Source of the DNA: Byssothecium circinans
Lineage: Eukaryota; Ascomycota; Dothideomycetes; Pleosporales; Massarinaceae
NCBI GenBank assembly: GCA_010015675.1
Contig: ML976985.1
Span: 1,074,037-1,138,036 of the forward strand
Reading direction: 5' to 3'
DNA length: 64,000 bases
Part shown: positions 37,001 to 46,837 of the stretch, piece after piece
Position numbering within the stretch: the stretch's first letter is position 1
Layout: every line of letters begins with the position of its first letter
Made by a program: the position numbers and the translations under genes
The notes under the pieces: model-generated
Database searches by the model: none
Seen by the model: the letters and a program-made list of their open reading frames with translations, nothing else
Told to the model about the DNA's origin: nothing

Positions 37001-38678
37001 GAAAGCTCTGGTAGAAGGCATCCGCGACCACACCATGTAGTGACGTATCGGCCTCGTTGAGTTGCTCGATCACAGGTCGTAGTTGCTGCGACAAAAGATC
37101 GGCATGGTAGATGTGCTTGTGAAGTAAGTCAAAAGCGTCCGTCATGCGGAGTGTGTTGTCTTCTAGTATCAAAAGTCGCTGGCTGATAGTAAGCACGCCG
37201 AGTACCGATCTACTAAGCCACTGTACGGCGACGATGGCTTCTTCACAGGTCCATCGGCTTCGTGGTCTGAATTTGAGTTCGGTTGGCTTCTCTCGTTCCG
37301 TTGGCAAGGCGACAATACAATCAACGTCAAGTATGGTCAGAATGTTTGACCAGCAATAGACGAGTTTGGTTTTCGAAACAGCCTTTTTTGAATCACCAGA
37401 GGGGCTCTTGAGCTTTACCGCTGGGAACCATGCTAGGCAGCCACTCAATGTGCTATGAGGCGCAAGATCTTTGGGCCGCGAGGCCTTGTGCTGGGTTTGG
37501 GCAATGGGCGTGGTTGACACAATGACCAGTAAGTACGGGGTAAGAAGCGCCGTCAGGCCCATGTCATCGGTCGGCTGCTCCACGTTACCAAGCGGGAGAG
37601 GCGAGAAAGCAAGAACAGAGCTGGGCTTTCGAGGCCGCTCCATGGACTTGTCTGACAGGGGGTACCTTCCCAATATTCGTGTGATTTTCACTGTTCTCGC
37701 TATAGCTCCAAGACCACGAGTTGCAAGATGCGAGAATGCCATGCCGCCATCATCTGCAGACACGAGGGCAGTATGCCGGGTCCCAAGAAAGCCAATGTGA
37801 AGGATTGCCACGCCTGAAATGTGGCCGTCTGATCTTCGGTCATCTAGTGTAGTTCTGTCTATTGGTGGTATGTGAAGAAAAGGCTTTGCTGGGCGGACAA
37901 GTTCCCAGGTGAAAATGTGACCGGTTGCATGGCCTCCGGCTACGGTAGAGTGGTCTGCAGATATGGCCAGCGCCGTCACAGGACCGCACTCTATGGCTTT
38001 CGTCCCAGGACCAATGATTGACTTTAGCACTTGCTGGTAGTCGAAGACGAGAATGAAGCCTTTTGATGTGCCTATCACGAGTGACGCGGCGACTGCCAAA
38101 CAGGTGGGACGACCAAAGTTGCGCTTTCCCACTTCGGAGAAGACCTGGCCAGTAATTTTCTTCAATTTCGTCCAACGCACCACTTCCCATGGAGCTTGAG
38201 GCTTGTCTGCCTCATCCGCTTGTTGTTGAAATAAAATATTACTTGATATTGACGACTGTCGGGAGTGTGAGGCGAGGAAAGCTGGTGTAGATATGCCTCG
38301 AGGCGAAGCAAGCGGCGAGGAACCTATTCGGGCGGAGAATCGGCGCTCAAAAGGCTGGAGAGAGGTCGGACGATGCGGACGAACAGAGACCTGGGACGCT
38401 GGGGCGCTGCTAGTCGGAGAAGAGAGGCCCGAGTCCAGTATTGAAGGAGTATCGTCTGGGGTGGAATTCGATTCTTCTTCCTCTTGCTTGGTCTTCCGGC
38501 GCGTTGCGAACGACATACCCTCTACTGACGCAAGCTCATCCATATCTTCCCCACCATGCTCCCACTCTCTAACCCCCTCCATGGCATCGGGAGAGCTTGC
38601 GCTCGGCAATCCCCCGTCTATTTCATCTTGGTTACCATCCTGAGCGCTCGCTTGGCTCTCTCCCGAATCGGAGCTCAT
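34014..38678 (-). CDS. VPS8: Vps8, CORVET endosomal tethering subunit
   Basis: A single-exon 1,554-residue protein. Vps8 is the Rab5/Vps21-binding subunit of CORVET, which tethers early endosomes. The first 150 residues are Ser/Pro/acidic and probably disordered. A beta-propeller-like WD region follows (RPTCLAVAASLVIGTSKGFI, VTALAISADHSTVAGGHATG). A long alpha-helical solenoid then contains PTERE...FRPRSRWTCEEAIVAV and the Vps8 central domain (FQTYKGRLFLLGFNDV-like region). The C-terminus has a RING-H2 finger: CEGCRGRC, then CRHLWHRRC and CPLC. A Gly/Arg/Glu-rich insert of about 70 residues separates the first Cys pair from the rest of the RING. Length is in the family range (yeast is shorter). 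Confidence 0.92.
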   Translation of the reverse strand: MSSDSGESQASAQDGNQDEIDGGLPSASSPDAMEGVREWEHGGEDMDELASVEGMSFATRRKTKQEEEESNSTPDDTPSILDSGLSSPTSSAPASQVSVRPHRPTSLQPFERRFSARIGSSPLASPRGISTPAFLASHSRQSSISSNILFQQQADEADKPQAPWEVVRWTKLKKITGQVFSEVGKRNFGRPTCLAVAASLVIGTSKGFILVFDYQQVLKSIIGPGTKAIECGPVTALAISADHSTVAGGHATGHIFTWELVRPAKPFLHIPPIDRTTLDDRRSDGHISGVAILHIGFLGTRHTALVSADDGGMAFSHLATRGLGAIARTVKITRILGRYPLSDKSMERPRKPSSVLAFSPLPLGNVEQPTDDMGLTALLTPYLLVIVSTTPIAQTQHKASRPKDLAPHSTLSGCLAWFPAVKLKSPSGDSKKAVSKTKLVYCWSNILTILDVDCIVALPTEREKPTELKFRPRSRWTCEEAIVAVQWLSRSVLGVLTISQRLLILEDNTLRMTDAFDLLHKHIYHADLLSQQLRPVIEQLNEADTSLHGVVADAFYQSFRTYKGRLFLLGFNDVSIGTLSNWADRLMALMENGDFISAIGLATSYYVGEADKLTVGLPDDDKARHALVQEKLLEMIAASLKYTFARESGEDDQQQIKDLADVCFTGLLSMKELDFLFEDVYDAFEEASVENIFFETLEPYILEEEISAVPPNVLKELITFYASSDRAAQLEEMICRLSTDTIDINQVTTLCQQYNLYDALIYVWTRAIGDFITPLVNILSLISIVDFDADETENVYMASAMKIFPYLAYTFTGRVYPGGALLDDEQAYSAKKDMYRFLFSGKNLAWPPGSGNIVTTRTDKSQEPPFPYLRLILEFDASSFMSVLNEAFEDSFLNGEPEGLNGSQTNGTQRGSSLTPTRQYIVNILLGIMTTENFDSEDIVYFYMFIARNLPKYPQHIMLPGTSLHQILVGLCNHPSDIIKEDCQLSVEYLLSIYHPPNVQSLIPLFEKAEFHRVLKSVYRGAQQYAKLLDTYLNDTEDKAAVFGCISDCLRPSKGLNKKQVKEIKAVIIARAEDLVAVDPTRAALTLKQYTPDLLQPVLDALEDGSDTQYQYLKALIEPDVSTSGQPQDISEDLPSGFMERYVELMCKYNSTHVADFVGLLQSGDLKLDPVLPALEKSGVIDAAVVLMARDGLVKDAMDRLVKHVGTLETALTGLVSAATETPDVSNTEEAVHHLLDDIQKYVKVGIWLCQSQTRSMKRPADTLIDRRKSAYGEVLEEDLALDELLWLDLVDTVVKLIKNVSIASADLQTALSSAPPTQNQPIDIAKITTTLRSSVQQTFSALLASTTIPPKPTSTTPHQPQTNPSFLRILRTFLTRATHTSPSLSDLRSVLGEIFSAYTFEETILSLANRFLDKEGFDNVREVTELRQRGWRPRGQVCEGCRGRCWGPGAGRGVWDAWVGREGERVRRREVEREEGNGKGKGKKRGVELEAEVEEGGEGMGALVVFACRHLWHRRCLEKAGVGAEGGEGGGSGSGGATAGVSAGGRFRCPLCV

Positions 38679-39131
38679 GAGGCTCGTTCTCTGCAGAGCA
38701 TCGCTTCACGCGCGCATGTATAGTAGCTCGGCGATGGTGTTCCCAATGAGATGGATTATTCCAGTTTTTCTGCTATGCCAGCTGCGCAACACGTTCGTGT
38801 TCCAATTGCGCGTTGGTGGGGTGGGTGGTTCACGATACGGGATGGCGGCCTAGAGAGATTCGGGGCGTTTTGTGGTAGCTGACATGGGATTCGCGGCGAT
38901 ACAAGTGGTTGGCAGCGGGATATCTGTAAAGCGAGCGCAGTGAATTGGCAGAGAAAGCTTTAGGGATGCTCTCGCAATCGTGGCCGACGGCTGCGATGTT
39001 TCTAAGCTTATGGCTGTTCGTCGCTCACGGCACTTGCCGAAAACGTCCAAGCTCCTAAGTTTAACCTCACCTCATCATTGATCCTGTCAACCACCATCCT
39101 TCTGTCACATACACTCCCAAACTCGCCCACA
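38679..39131. promoter_or_regulatory. Divergent VPS8/GPALPP-gene promoter region
   Basis: A 453-base gap between head-to-head start codons. No TATA box stands out. No other gene is supported. Confidence 0.45.
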
Positions 39132-40082
39132 ATGACGATAGGGCCTACCCTACCACCACATCTCACAAAGCGTGCCCGCGAGGATGATGACAACCGCTCC
39201 TCCAGCCCCGATACCAGCGACAAGCGGCGCAGAGTGGTTGGCCCAGCTCCCCCGCCTTCGAAGCCTTCACCTCCGCGCGTCGCTGGACCTTCGATGCCTT
39301 CTCAGTCGCGATCGCGATCAAGTAGCCCGGAGAGCGATATGGGTCCGGCACCGCCGCCGGCATCGAAACCCGCGCGTGTATTGGGCCCTGCGCCTCCGCC
39401 AGCCTCACTCCATGAACGCCCGCCGAATCCTCCCTCAGACGACGATTCAGACAGCAGTGACGATGACTTCGGTCCCGCACCACCACCCGCGGGCGCAAAC
39501 TACAATGGTTACGAGGAGAACAATCCACCTACCAAGTCAGCATTCGACACCGAACTGCAATATGTCGAGGAATCGAAAAAGGTGCAGCGTGATGAGTGGA
39601 TGACATTGCCGCCAACATCGGGCGATTTGTCTCGTATAGATCCCACAAGAATGCGCGCACGAAAATTCAACAGCGGGAAGGGCGCGGGCGCCAGCGCCGG
39701 AGGTGGAGGAGATGGCATGGGCATATGGACAGAAACACCGGAGCAGAAACTGAAGCGGTTACAGGATGAAGCCATGGGTATCACGGCACCTTCGAATTCC
39801 TCCAATCAGAAAAAGGAATCGAGGCGATCGAAGCAAGAGGAAGAGAATGCGCGGAAGATGCGTGAGAAGCTCAAAGCCTCGAGGGATAAGAGTGCGGCAG
39901 AACAACTTAAAAAGAAGAGTGCAAAGGAGGCAAAGGAGAAGGAAGATGACCCCAGCAAGCGTGTCTTCGATTATGAGAAAGATATGGGTATGACTTCGAT
40001 GGTTTCTTCCAAGCAGCGGAGGGAGATGCTCAACAAGGCGAAGGGGTCAGGGGATCGCTTCTCTAGCGGCAGCTTCTTGTGA
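39132..40082 (+). CDS. GPALPP-motif protein (DUF3752)
   Basis: A single-exon 316-residue protein of the GPALPP-motif/DUF3752 family. The N-terminal half is a Ser/Pro-rich, acidic region with four GPAPPP repeats plus variants (IGPTLPP, AGPSMP). The DUF3752 domain follows: KVQRDEWMTLPPTSGDLSRI, then MRARKFNSGKG and WTETPEQKLKRLQDEAMG. The tail is a Lys/Glu-rich helix ending with FDYEKDMGM and SSKQRREMLNKAKGSGDRFS. The family is nuclear; its role is not well defined. The start is the ATG of MTIGPTLPPHLTKR. Confidence 0.88.
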   Translation: MTIGPTLPPHLTKRAREDDDNRSSSPDTSDKRRRVVGPAPPPSKPSPPRVAGPSMPSQSRSRSSSPESDMGPAPPPASKPARVLGPAPPPASLHERPPNPPSDDDSDSSDDDFGPAPPPAGANYNGYEENNPPTKSAFDTELQYVEESKKVQRDEWMTLPPTSGDLSRIDPTRMRARKFNSGKGAGASAGGGGDGMGIWTETPEQKLKRLQDEAMGITAPSNSSNQKKESRRSKQEEENARKMREKLKASRDKSAAEQLKKKSAKEAKEKEDDPSKRVFDYEKDMGMTSMVSSKQRREMLNKAKGSGDRFSSGSFL

Positions 40083-40240
40083 GATCAGTATCACAATTCT
40101 GCGCTTGAATGGAAAAGATCAAGTCCCATCAACCCATTCCATTTTCCATTATCCTTCCTCCATTTCATTCCTCCAGATTCTCATATTCACCCTTGTTATC
40201 CCCAATCATTGAACCACCACACATAACTCCCATTCATCAA

Positions 40241-40923
40241 CTACAAATCGCGCAAGATCCTAGAGATCCTATCCAAGAAATAAACCCTTTCCTTACGGTT
40301 CCAACCACTTCCAGCACGCGCATCAACCTTCTTTCCCGGGAGCACCTCGCGAACCGCCTGCTCCACATTCAGAACAACATCTTCCGCAGACGCAGCTCGA
40401 TGAGCATAAATGTCCCTATCGATCTGGCCACCATATGAACCCTCCAGCACCACCTCCTTGACACCCTCCAGCTGCTCCTGCGATATCATCGCAATTAGCC
40501 TGGCCGTCTAAGCTGCCCCTGTCTCGGCTGATGCGAAGTAGTCCCTAAAGTCAAAGTGCACGGTGATAGCCTCGATGGTGCCGGCATGCGCTATGTCGAG
40601 GAATATCTTGAGGGCGGAGATGCTGCGGAAGGTGAACTTGTTGGTGTTGTTGTTGTTGTAGGGGATTGCGCGGGCTTCGAGGTAGAGTTGCTTGTAGGTT
40701 TGGAGGGGCGCGAGAGGGTGCGGTGACGATTGATGTGTCGATGTCGATGATGTAGGGCGTTCCTCACGGATGGTCCAGGTTTTGTTGCTCAGCACCCCTT
40801 CGAAGATTTGGTTGCGGAGTTCGGCGGGGAGGGAGAGAAGCGGTGAGGCGGGCTGTCGTCTGGAGGGTTATGTTGGTTGCTTGATATGTAGGTAGTGGAT
40901 TGAAGGTTCGGCTTCCTTGTACA
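40241..40923 (-). pseudogene. 2EXR-like gene interrupted by one in-frame stop
   Basis: The main exon runs leftward from 40859 after a CCTCCAG acceptor, reading RQPASPLLSLPAELRNQIFE, the signature of the 2EXR-like family. A donor of the family form AT|GTACAAGG lies at 40922, giving a 63-base intron in the conserved position; the first exon further upstream is not fixed. The frame continues through LQTYKQLYLEARAIPYNNNN to a TAG at 40508-40510. The same frame then stays open for another 80-odd codons (GVKEVVLEGSYGGQIDRDIY) to a stop at 40241. One nonsense mutation in an otherwise open frame is the simplest reading. An unseen intron cannot be excluded. Confidence 0.55.
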
Positions 40924-41375
40924 TGATTCCTCCTGGGGTTGAAGTGTTGGTCTTGGGAGTTGTGGGTGTGTTTTCATGATTGCTTCTCTCGTGTGGTGGT
41001 GGAAGGAGATTTGGTTGGGGAGAGTGAGTGTTGTATGGTGTGGGTAGGATTTTTATCGGGGGACCGAAAGGTGTGACCGGGCTAGGCGATGTCACGTGAT
41101 AACATGTGAGGTGCAAACATTGAGGGAAACCGCCATAATATTTGGCCCTTCTTTCGCCGTTGAAGTGAAACAGCACGTGTTCACCTAAAGTCTCTTTCCA
41201 CGATGAATGGGATAGATACCCTGGTGCCATAAATGACAGGGAGTTTGCCCACGCTAGTACACGCGCTTACCCAAATTGGGGTTTAGCTTTGGATTCCGCC
41301 CGCTGGGCTCTAGGCCACAGCCAGCTGCAGCCCTTCCTCGTTTAGGCAAACCCGATTATTCTAGAGATAGCTCAA
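40924..41375. other. Possible first exon of the 2EXR-like gene; otherwise empty
   Basis: A - strand frame (start ATG at 41230) leads to the putative donor at 40922 and could be its first exon. It looks low-complexity (Pro/Thr-rich) and I do not call it firmly. Confidence 0.3.
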
Positions 41376-42716
41376 CTAATTTCGGCCTCGATATACTATT
41401 CCCACACTTTTATCATCGATCCAAGCCTGAGATTCCACAGGTACCCCAACGGGGCGAATCGTGCACGTCTCCATCAGACAAACCCTCAGAGGACCATCCA
41501 TCCACAGGAATGGTGATCCTATGCCTAATAAGCACCCAATTCGAGCGGCAGCTACTGTGCCTGCAGAGGCATAGCTTAATATAATGTCCTGGATCTCGAT
41601 AGGCAGCAATTGAAGGGGCGTTGAGATTGAAGGAATGCAGGATGCTGTAGCCCACAAAAGATAATCCAAGGCCAAGACCGATGGAGGTCCGACGCTGTGG
41701 TTTCCGTTGAAGAGCGGCTCTGGAGCAGTGTACTCAAGCTTATCTGGACCTGTGGCACGACATAACATAATGTGCTTAACCGACAAGACCATATAACGTT
41801 CCCGCTGGCGGAGAGAGCCTTCCGTATGAGATTTTGAGTGTTCCTGGACCATGGATATTCCTTCCTGGATTGAGGGGCAAACAACCACGTAGACATCTCC
41901 AACGGGTATAATATCGTCCTGAAATGGTTCCCACCAGGGCAATCGGGTTATCCATACATAGTTACTACCCGTCCCATGTCGCGACCCTGTCTCCTCATGA
42001 ACGTCAAACCGAAGTGTTGAGAGCCGGATAATAGCTCGTGCTAGTACCCGCAGGGTAATGGTGTTGTAGTTGCTTCGAAGAATGTGTCTCCATTGGTGAT
42101 TGAAATCACAGAGAATACGATGAGCAAATGCACGGATTCTCGGCTCGACTTGAACTTGCGGTTTCCAGTAGGGTTCTGTCAAACCCGCCGTCGGGTCTAC
42201 TGGTGAAGGAACGGGCGGCCCAAGGTACGTCATATCAGCCAGGGTTACCGGACGGTCCCGAAGTAAGGCAAGTGATATCTGTGTGCGACGATAGCGATTG
42301 GTATGGAGTAGCGTATCATTATCGATATCGAAGGTCCAAAGGCTTTCAAAGTCGCCTTGTCGGGGATCTCCAAAGGGATTGACTGTATCATACACCTCTT
42401 CTTTGTTCCATGTAAACGGAAGGTCTTTGCGCAAGGCATCGAAGGTTGCGTCTAGATGTGTTAACAGGAAGGCTGTGGTAGGAGGCTGGCGGATCACTTA
42501 CCTTTTGTCAGATTGAATAGGATGCGAGAAAAGCGCTGCAGGTGCGCCTCATCGTCGTCATTATAGGTCCTTCGGCCACCGAACAAAATCCGCCTGGTCT
42601 CGTGATGGGACCAGATTCTAGTGAAGAGGCTGGAGTTGCTAGAAGATAGGCGAGAACCTTCATTGGCCCCATGGCAAGGGCTTATCGGATCTAGGACCTT
42701 GTAAGTGGGTGATGGC
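41376..42716 (-). CDS. Uncharacterised fungal protein (5' end not resolved)
   Basis: Two exons are clear: complement(join(41376..42451,42502..42716)), with a 50-base intron (GTAAGT..ATCTAG). No starting ATG is in frame at the 5' end: upstream the frame reads PTYKVLDPISPCHGANEG and meets a stop near 42730, so at least one more 5' exon is likely. The protein has no domain I can name. The C-terminal part, LQLLPIEIQDIILSYASAGT followed by LLGIGSPFLWMDGPL and PVGVPVESQAWIDDKSVG, fits a family of hypothetical proteins in Dothideomycetes with an F-box-like LPxExQ motif near the C-terminus. The function is unknown. Confidence 0.6.
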
Positions 42717-43243
42717 CAGATACAAGAATTTTAAACGCTGTCGCGGGGCAGGAGTGGAAGATTTGTCGCAGCCGCTGCCAATATTCGGAAGCACCGACGG
42801 CGCCTCCGATTGGCTACCAGCAGTTTCGGCCTGGCGAGGAGTGTTCGCGGCCGAGCTGGCCGTCTCTGCTAATGGCCATGTATAGTATATATAGCATGCC
42901 CGGTTGTTTATTCAAGCGTTGATTCTGAACAGATCATTAACGAAGGGGTTATCGGTGTCCTTTCCATGCCCTGTCTGTCACTGGTTATAAGAGGATTTCT
43001 CTACATATGTAAGATTTTCAGGTCGTGGTATTTCGAATTTATGAAGCAGGCCTATGTGATAGGATCCGCTTTAATATACCCGTGGTCGCATCCAAAGGGA
43101 AAAACACAAAAAAACCTAGTTGCTGCTGGTGGAGGGGTCCATGATGATGAACTCCAATCATTCACCTTCCCTTTCAATGTCTTGTTCGAGCCCTTCACCA
43201 CGCCTGAAAGAGAAGTATTCCTCAGCATACCTTTCTTCTCCTA
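42717..43243. other. Intergenic; probably contains an unplaced 5' exon
   Basis: About 530 bases between the uncharacterised gene (reading left) and the 2EXR-like gene at 43244. A missing first exon of the former may be here. TATA-like TATAGTATATATAG lies near 42882-42895. Confidence 0.4.
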
Positions 43244-43901
43244 CTAATACCTGCGAATGAGAACCTTCACGTTCCCGCCCCGAACAGACCTCTTGATCCA
43301 AATTGCAAGTTTGATGACGCACTTGTCTTGAACCTCCTCCGACTCGTACTGTGGCATACCTTTGCGAAGGCTCAAAACCACCAGAGTCACCGTCTTCAAC
43401 CCATCCAGCGTCTCCAGAACCGGGAGCCCGAGATCGCTCTTCATGATGATTCGATTCACCACCACTTGCCCAGACTCTTGACCAGTGAAATTCTTAGCCC
43501 AAGCTACTGCGCCATACGTCACTAGCTCAATGCTGGTGATGGCGGCTTTCTGCTTGCGGGGCCAGTGTCGGAGAAGCTGGACATCGTTGAGACTGTTGAA
43601 AGCGAGAGTACCTTGTGATATGGGGAGAAGGATGGCTTCGGCGTGAATTTGACGGCTGGTGCAGAGGAGGGCTAGAGCTTTCGGTGGTTGGGTTGGCTTC
43701 CGTTGGCATCGGATGTTGGACATGTGGTAATAGCCGGAGTGCAGGACGTAGACGTAGATCTCGTTGCGGAGCTCAGCGGGCAAGCGGAGTAGTGGTGATT
43801 CGCGCTGGTTGCGTGCAGCTCTACGTGCGGTTAGTACCATGATATGGATGTGCTCAGATCCATTGGTGCTCTACCTACATTTGAAGGCAATTGGTAGTCA
43901 T
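43244..43901 (-). CDS. 2EXR-like (LPAELRN) family protein
   Basis: Predicted 199-residue protein, complement(join(43244..43820,43879..43901)). The 58-base intron has GTAGGT, a perfect TACTAAC branch site and ACGTAG, and joins MTTNCLQI to AARNQRESPLLRLPAELRNE. Further landmarks are ALLCTSRQIHAEAILLPISQ and LETLDGLKTVTLVVLSLR. The protein reads to a natural end (KVLIRRY) and looks intact. The intron sits at the same place and phase as in the copy at 32.1 kb. The function is unknown; the N-terminal motif is F-box-like. The short first exon could extend upstream in the same frame. Confidence 0.65.
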
Positions 43902-44752
43902 AGTCGTAGCGTTAGGTTCAGTTGGAGGTGGAACAGCTGATGGCTCATGCGTTGTGAGCTTTAGAAGACCTAGGTGTTGTGACAAGTGTTTGAGTGAGGT
44001 GTATTTATCAATTGGCAGCGGTGGAAGGAGCAGAGTCCTAGTGAGAGACAAAAGATGCGCTCCACTACGTGATGACGTAGTGAGTATCACTTAAGGCAGG
44101 CGCATAACAGCCGGGGTACAAACGAAGCTTCCAGTTACAATTCGAGAGTTGGAGGTGAGACACAAAGTCAGGATTTAGGAATCACTAGGACAAGATACCG
44201 AAACACACTGTTGAATGGGCACAGAAAAGGCAGAACTCCTTGGCGAATCAAGACGTCACCCGTGGAAATGGTATTATGCAATATCAAAATAGTTTCACAG
44301 AGTACGGTCCATTTCAGGAAGCAAACTCAGTCAATTTGCAACGAATACTGGGAATATTAGCCGCTTTTTCACCGCCATAGGCTGTCTCGTGGCCTCATAG
44401 GGGGTCATGACACTGTGCAGTAATGGTGATGACCTGTGTTGAAGTTCCTATCCTATGAACTGCTGAACGTGTGTTGCCAAAGCATGAACCAACTGCCATA
44501 TCCCCAAGGTAGCCCATGTGAAGCTCGTTTAGCTCTCCAGTCAGGCTTCTACCTGAGATCGAAGTTCGGCGAAGGTCCTATAACGAGAGAATCTTCTAAC
44601 TAGGCCTTTGAAATTTCAACCACCATATTAATTGATTAAACCTCAGCTTTCAGCAACGACGCGTGTCGTGGGAAGACCTTTCGAATCAACGCCATATATT
44701 ACACGCTGAAACACAATCATGTGCTCGATCGAAGTGCCCTTCGCCTCTTTCT
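43902..44752. other. Intergenic; no gene seen
   Basis: About 850 bases between two 2EXR-like copies. Only the possible upstream extension of the first exon (near 43902-44090) is coding-like. Confidence 0.45.
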
Positions 44753-45400
44753 TCAGCTTTTTTTCCACTCGCGGAAGCGTGCGTCATTTCCATGCAGCTG
44801 CACAACAATCCTCTGCAAGTTGGGAAAGTCTATCTTACGGTTGTATAATCCATATAAGGAGCCACTGATTGTGATGTTAAGAATCCACCTCATCTTTGCT
44901 TTGGGTAGCCTGAAGAACCAGTTCCAATCGTGATAGTCTTCGACGCGAAAGAAATTGAGCTTGAATGGAAGAACAGCAGTCTCAGTGTAGATTTGTCGAC
45001 AGACGCAGAGAAGGGTCAAGGCGTTTCGTTCCTTATTCGTAACCTCACTCTTGAAGTTTGTTTGAATGCTGCCCTGAGACTTGATATTAAACGTCCTGCC
45101 CCCAAGCACGAGCTCCCAGATGTAGTTCCCGAGCTCTGGAAGCAGTTGAAGAAGGCGGGTCTCGGAGTTGTGCTTGATGCTATCACGAATTAATGTTTGA
45201 CGCCTGTGAGTTTAAGAAACTAACTTACAGTTGTGGATATCTTCCGCCTGTGCGCTCGACGTCGAGGAAGCCGTCTGAATGGCGTCGGACTTTGCGGCGC
45301 CATGGTAGCCATGCGCAGGCTTCGCTTTCTTTTTCACTTTTGCTTTTGTCTTTGGGTCTTTGGTGACAGGCTTGCCGACATTCTTATTAACTCCGGCCAT
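44753..45400 (-). pseudogene. 2EXR-like copy with unresolved exon junction
   Basis: A Lys/Ala-rich first exon starts at 45400 (MAGVNKNVGKPVTKDPKTKA) and meets a good GTAAGT donor near 45229. Downstream, a family-type exon reads SIKHNSETRLLQLLPELGNY and LLCVCRQIYTETAVLPFKLN and ends at 44753. No AG acceptor between the two gives the right phase: the evident CTCACAG acceptor (near 45210) leaves the frame off by one. Either a one-base indel has broken the gene or the true splice pattern is one I did not find. The rest of the frame is clean. Confidence 0.45.
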
Positions 45401-46837
45401 AGCGTGGGTTGTGAAAGCGCACTCAAGTATTGGAGGAGAAAGAGTTGTGAATGTGGTGTGCGGGGAGGAAGAGGGACTGGTGGGAAGAAGATAAAGGTGC
45501 GGGCGAGAGATTTACTGCGCAAATTTGTTTGTCCCACTCGCGGAGCGTAATGGACGCTGGAAACCACTACCATATGGTAGATTCGGGGTCACGTGCGAAT
45601 CTCAATCCCTCCTTACAGGGGATGTACGCCCTCGTGACTGCCAATTATCTCAATAATTGCACGTGCATCGTACTTACCTCCTGTCAATAAGGAATTAACA
45701 GCCTCGTTAATTAAACATCGCAGCCTTGATTTAGAATTAACGTAGGCTCCTTGGGAAGATGTCAAGATAATTGTGAATCCGCAAGTTGCATATCTTCTGT
45801 AAGGCTGCGAACCATCTAGGCAATAAGGCGCTAATGATCATCTAAAAAGTGGGTCTACCAGAGCGGATGGCAAACAACGCGACTCCTACTTCACCGGCGT
45901 ACATGAGATACGAAGCCCAGAACTAACACGGTCAAATGCATGCTTGGAAGCTGCGGAAATCAGAGTAGTCTTCCTTGTTGGTGTATATTCGACTGAAATT
46001 GGGTCGATCTACAGATCCCCATATGGAAATCAACCAGTGAAGGGTTTATAACAGAGGAGAATACCGCTAGTAGTCAGTGAAGTTTCTGGACAAATAATAT
46101 CCCATTTTACGAGGCTAATGATGGTACTTGAGATATTATGATGTATAGAAGTAAGTAGGTAGTCCGGCACGTAAGTAGCAAGCATCAACTGTTATTGGAA
46201 AGCATCACTTCCATTATGTATCATACGTACCGTGGTGCTTCAACGTCAGTCGAGCTGGAAGGCCATCTTCGGACAGTCATCGGTCCAACGGCTAATTACC
46301 ACACCATGAAAGGACTCATATTGAACGCGGCTTGGATCTTCTATCATTCAAGACGAGTTTCCAAAGCACCTAGACAGTGCCTATCCTACTCTGCTGATAC
46401 CAAGTTCTTAAACGATTCCACGGTGGGATTTGTTAGGTTTAACAATCTCAACGATTAATATTACACTTAAGCGTCTCCGAGGCGCATATTCATAATCATG
46501 GCAATGTTTTAGGGGAATTATCTCCGCTGAAAAATGTGGGAAGTGTATCTACGATCTAGGAACTCGCCACATCCTTGTGTCACCCAATTACTACGCCTTG
46601 GACTATTTCACTAGGGTGCACACCTGTTCATGGAGCAGATGACCGATATATTGTCAGTCCTGCTCGCATAGGAGGCTTCAAATCTACTGCCACGTTACCA
46701 GTGTCAGGTTCTCAGCAGAGTCCCAGATTTTCTGCAGTTTTGATCAGCCCTTGCCTTGATTAAGTTCTTTGGAACTTACTATAGACCTTCGACTAGTCTA
46801 ACCGAAGTTGGAGGAAGACTACTTCAAGGCTTTTGTT
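45401..46837. other. Intergenic; no gene seen
   Basis: About 1.4 kb of moderately A/T-rich DNA between two 2EXR-like copies. Frames up to 87 codons carry no domain. Confidence 0.5.
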
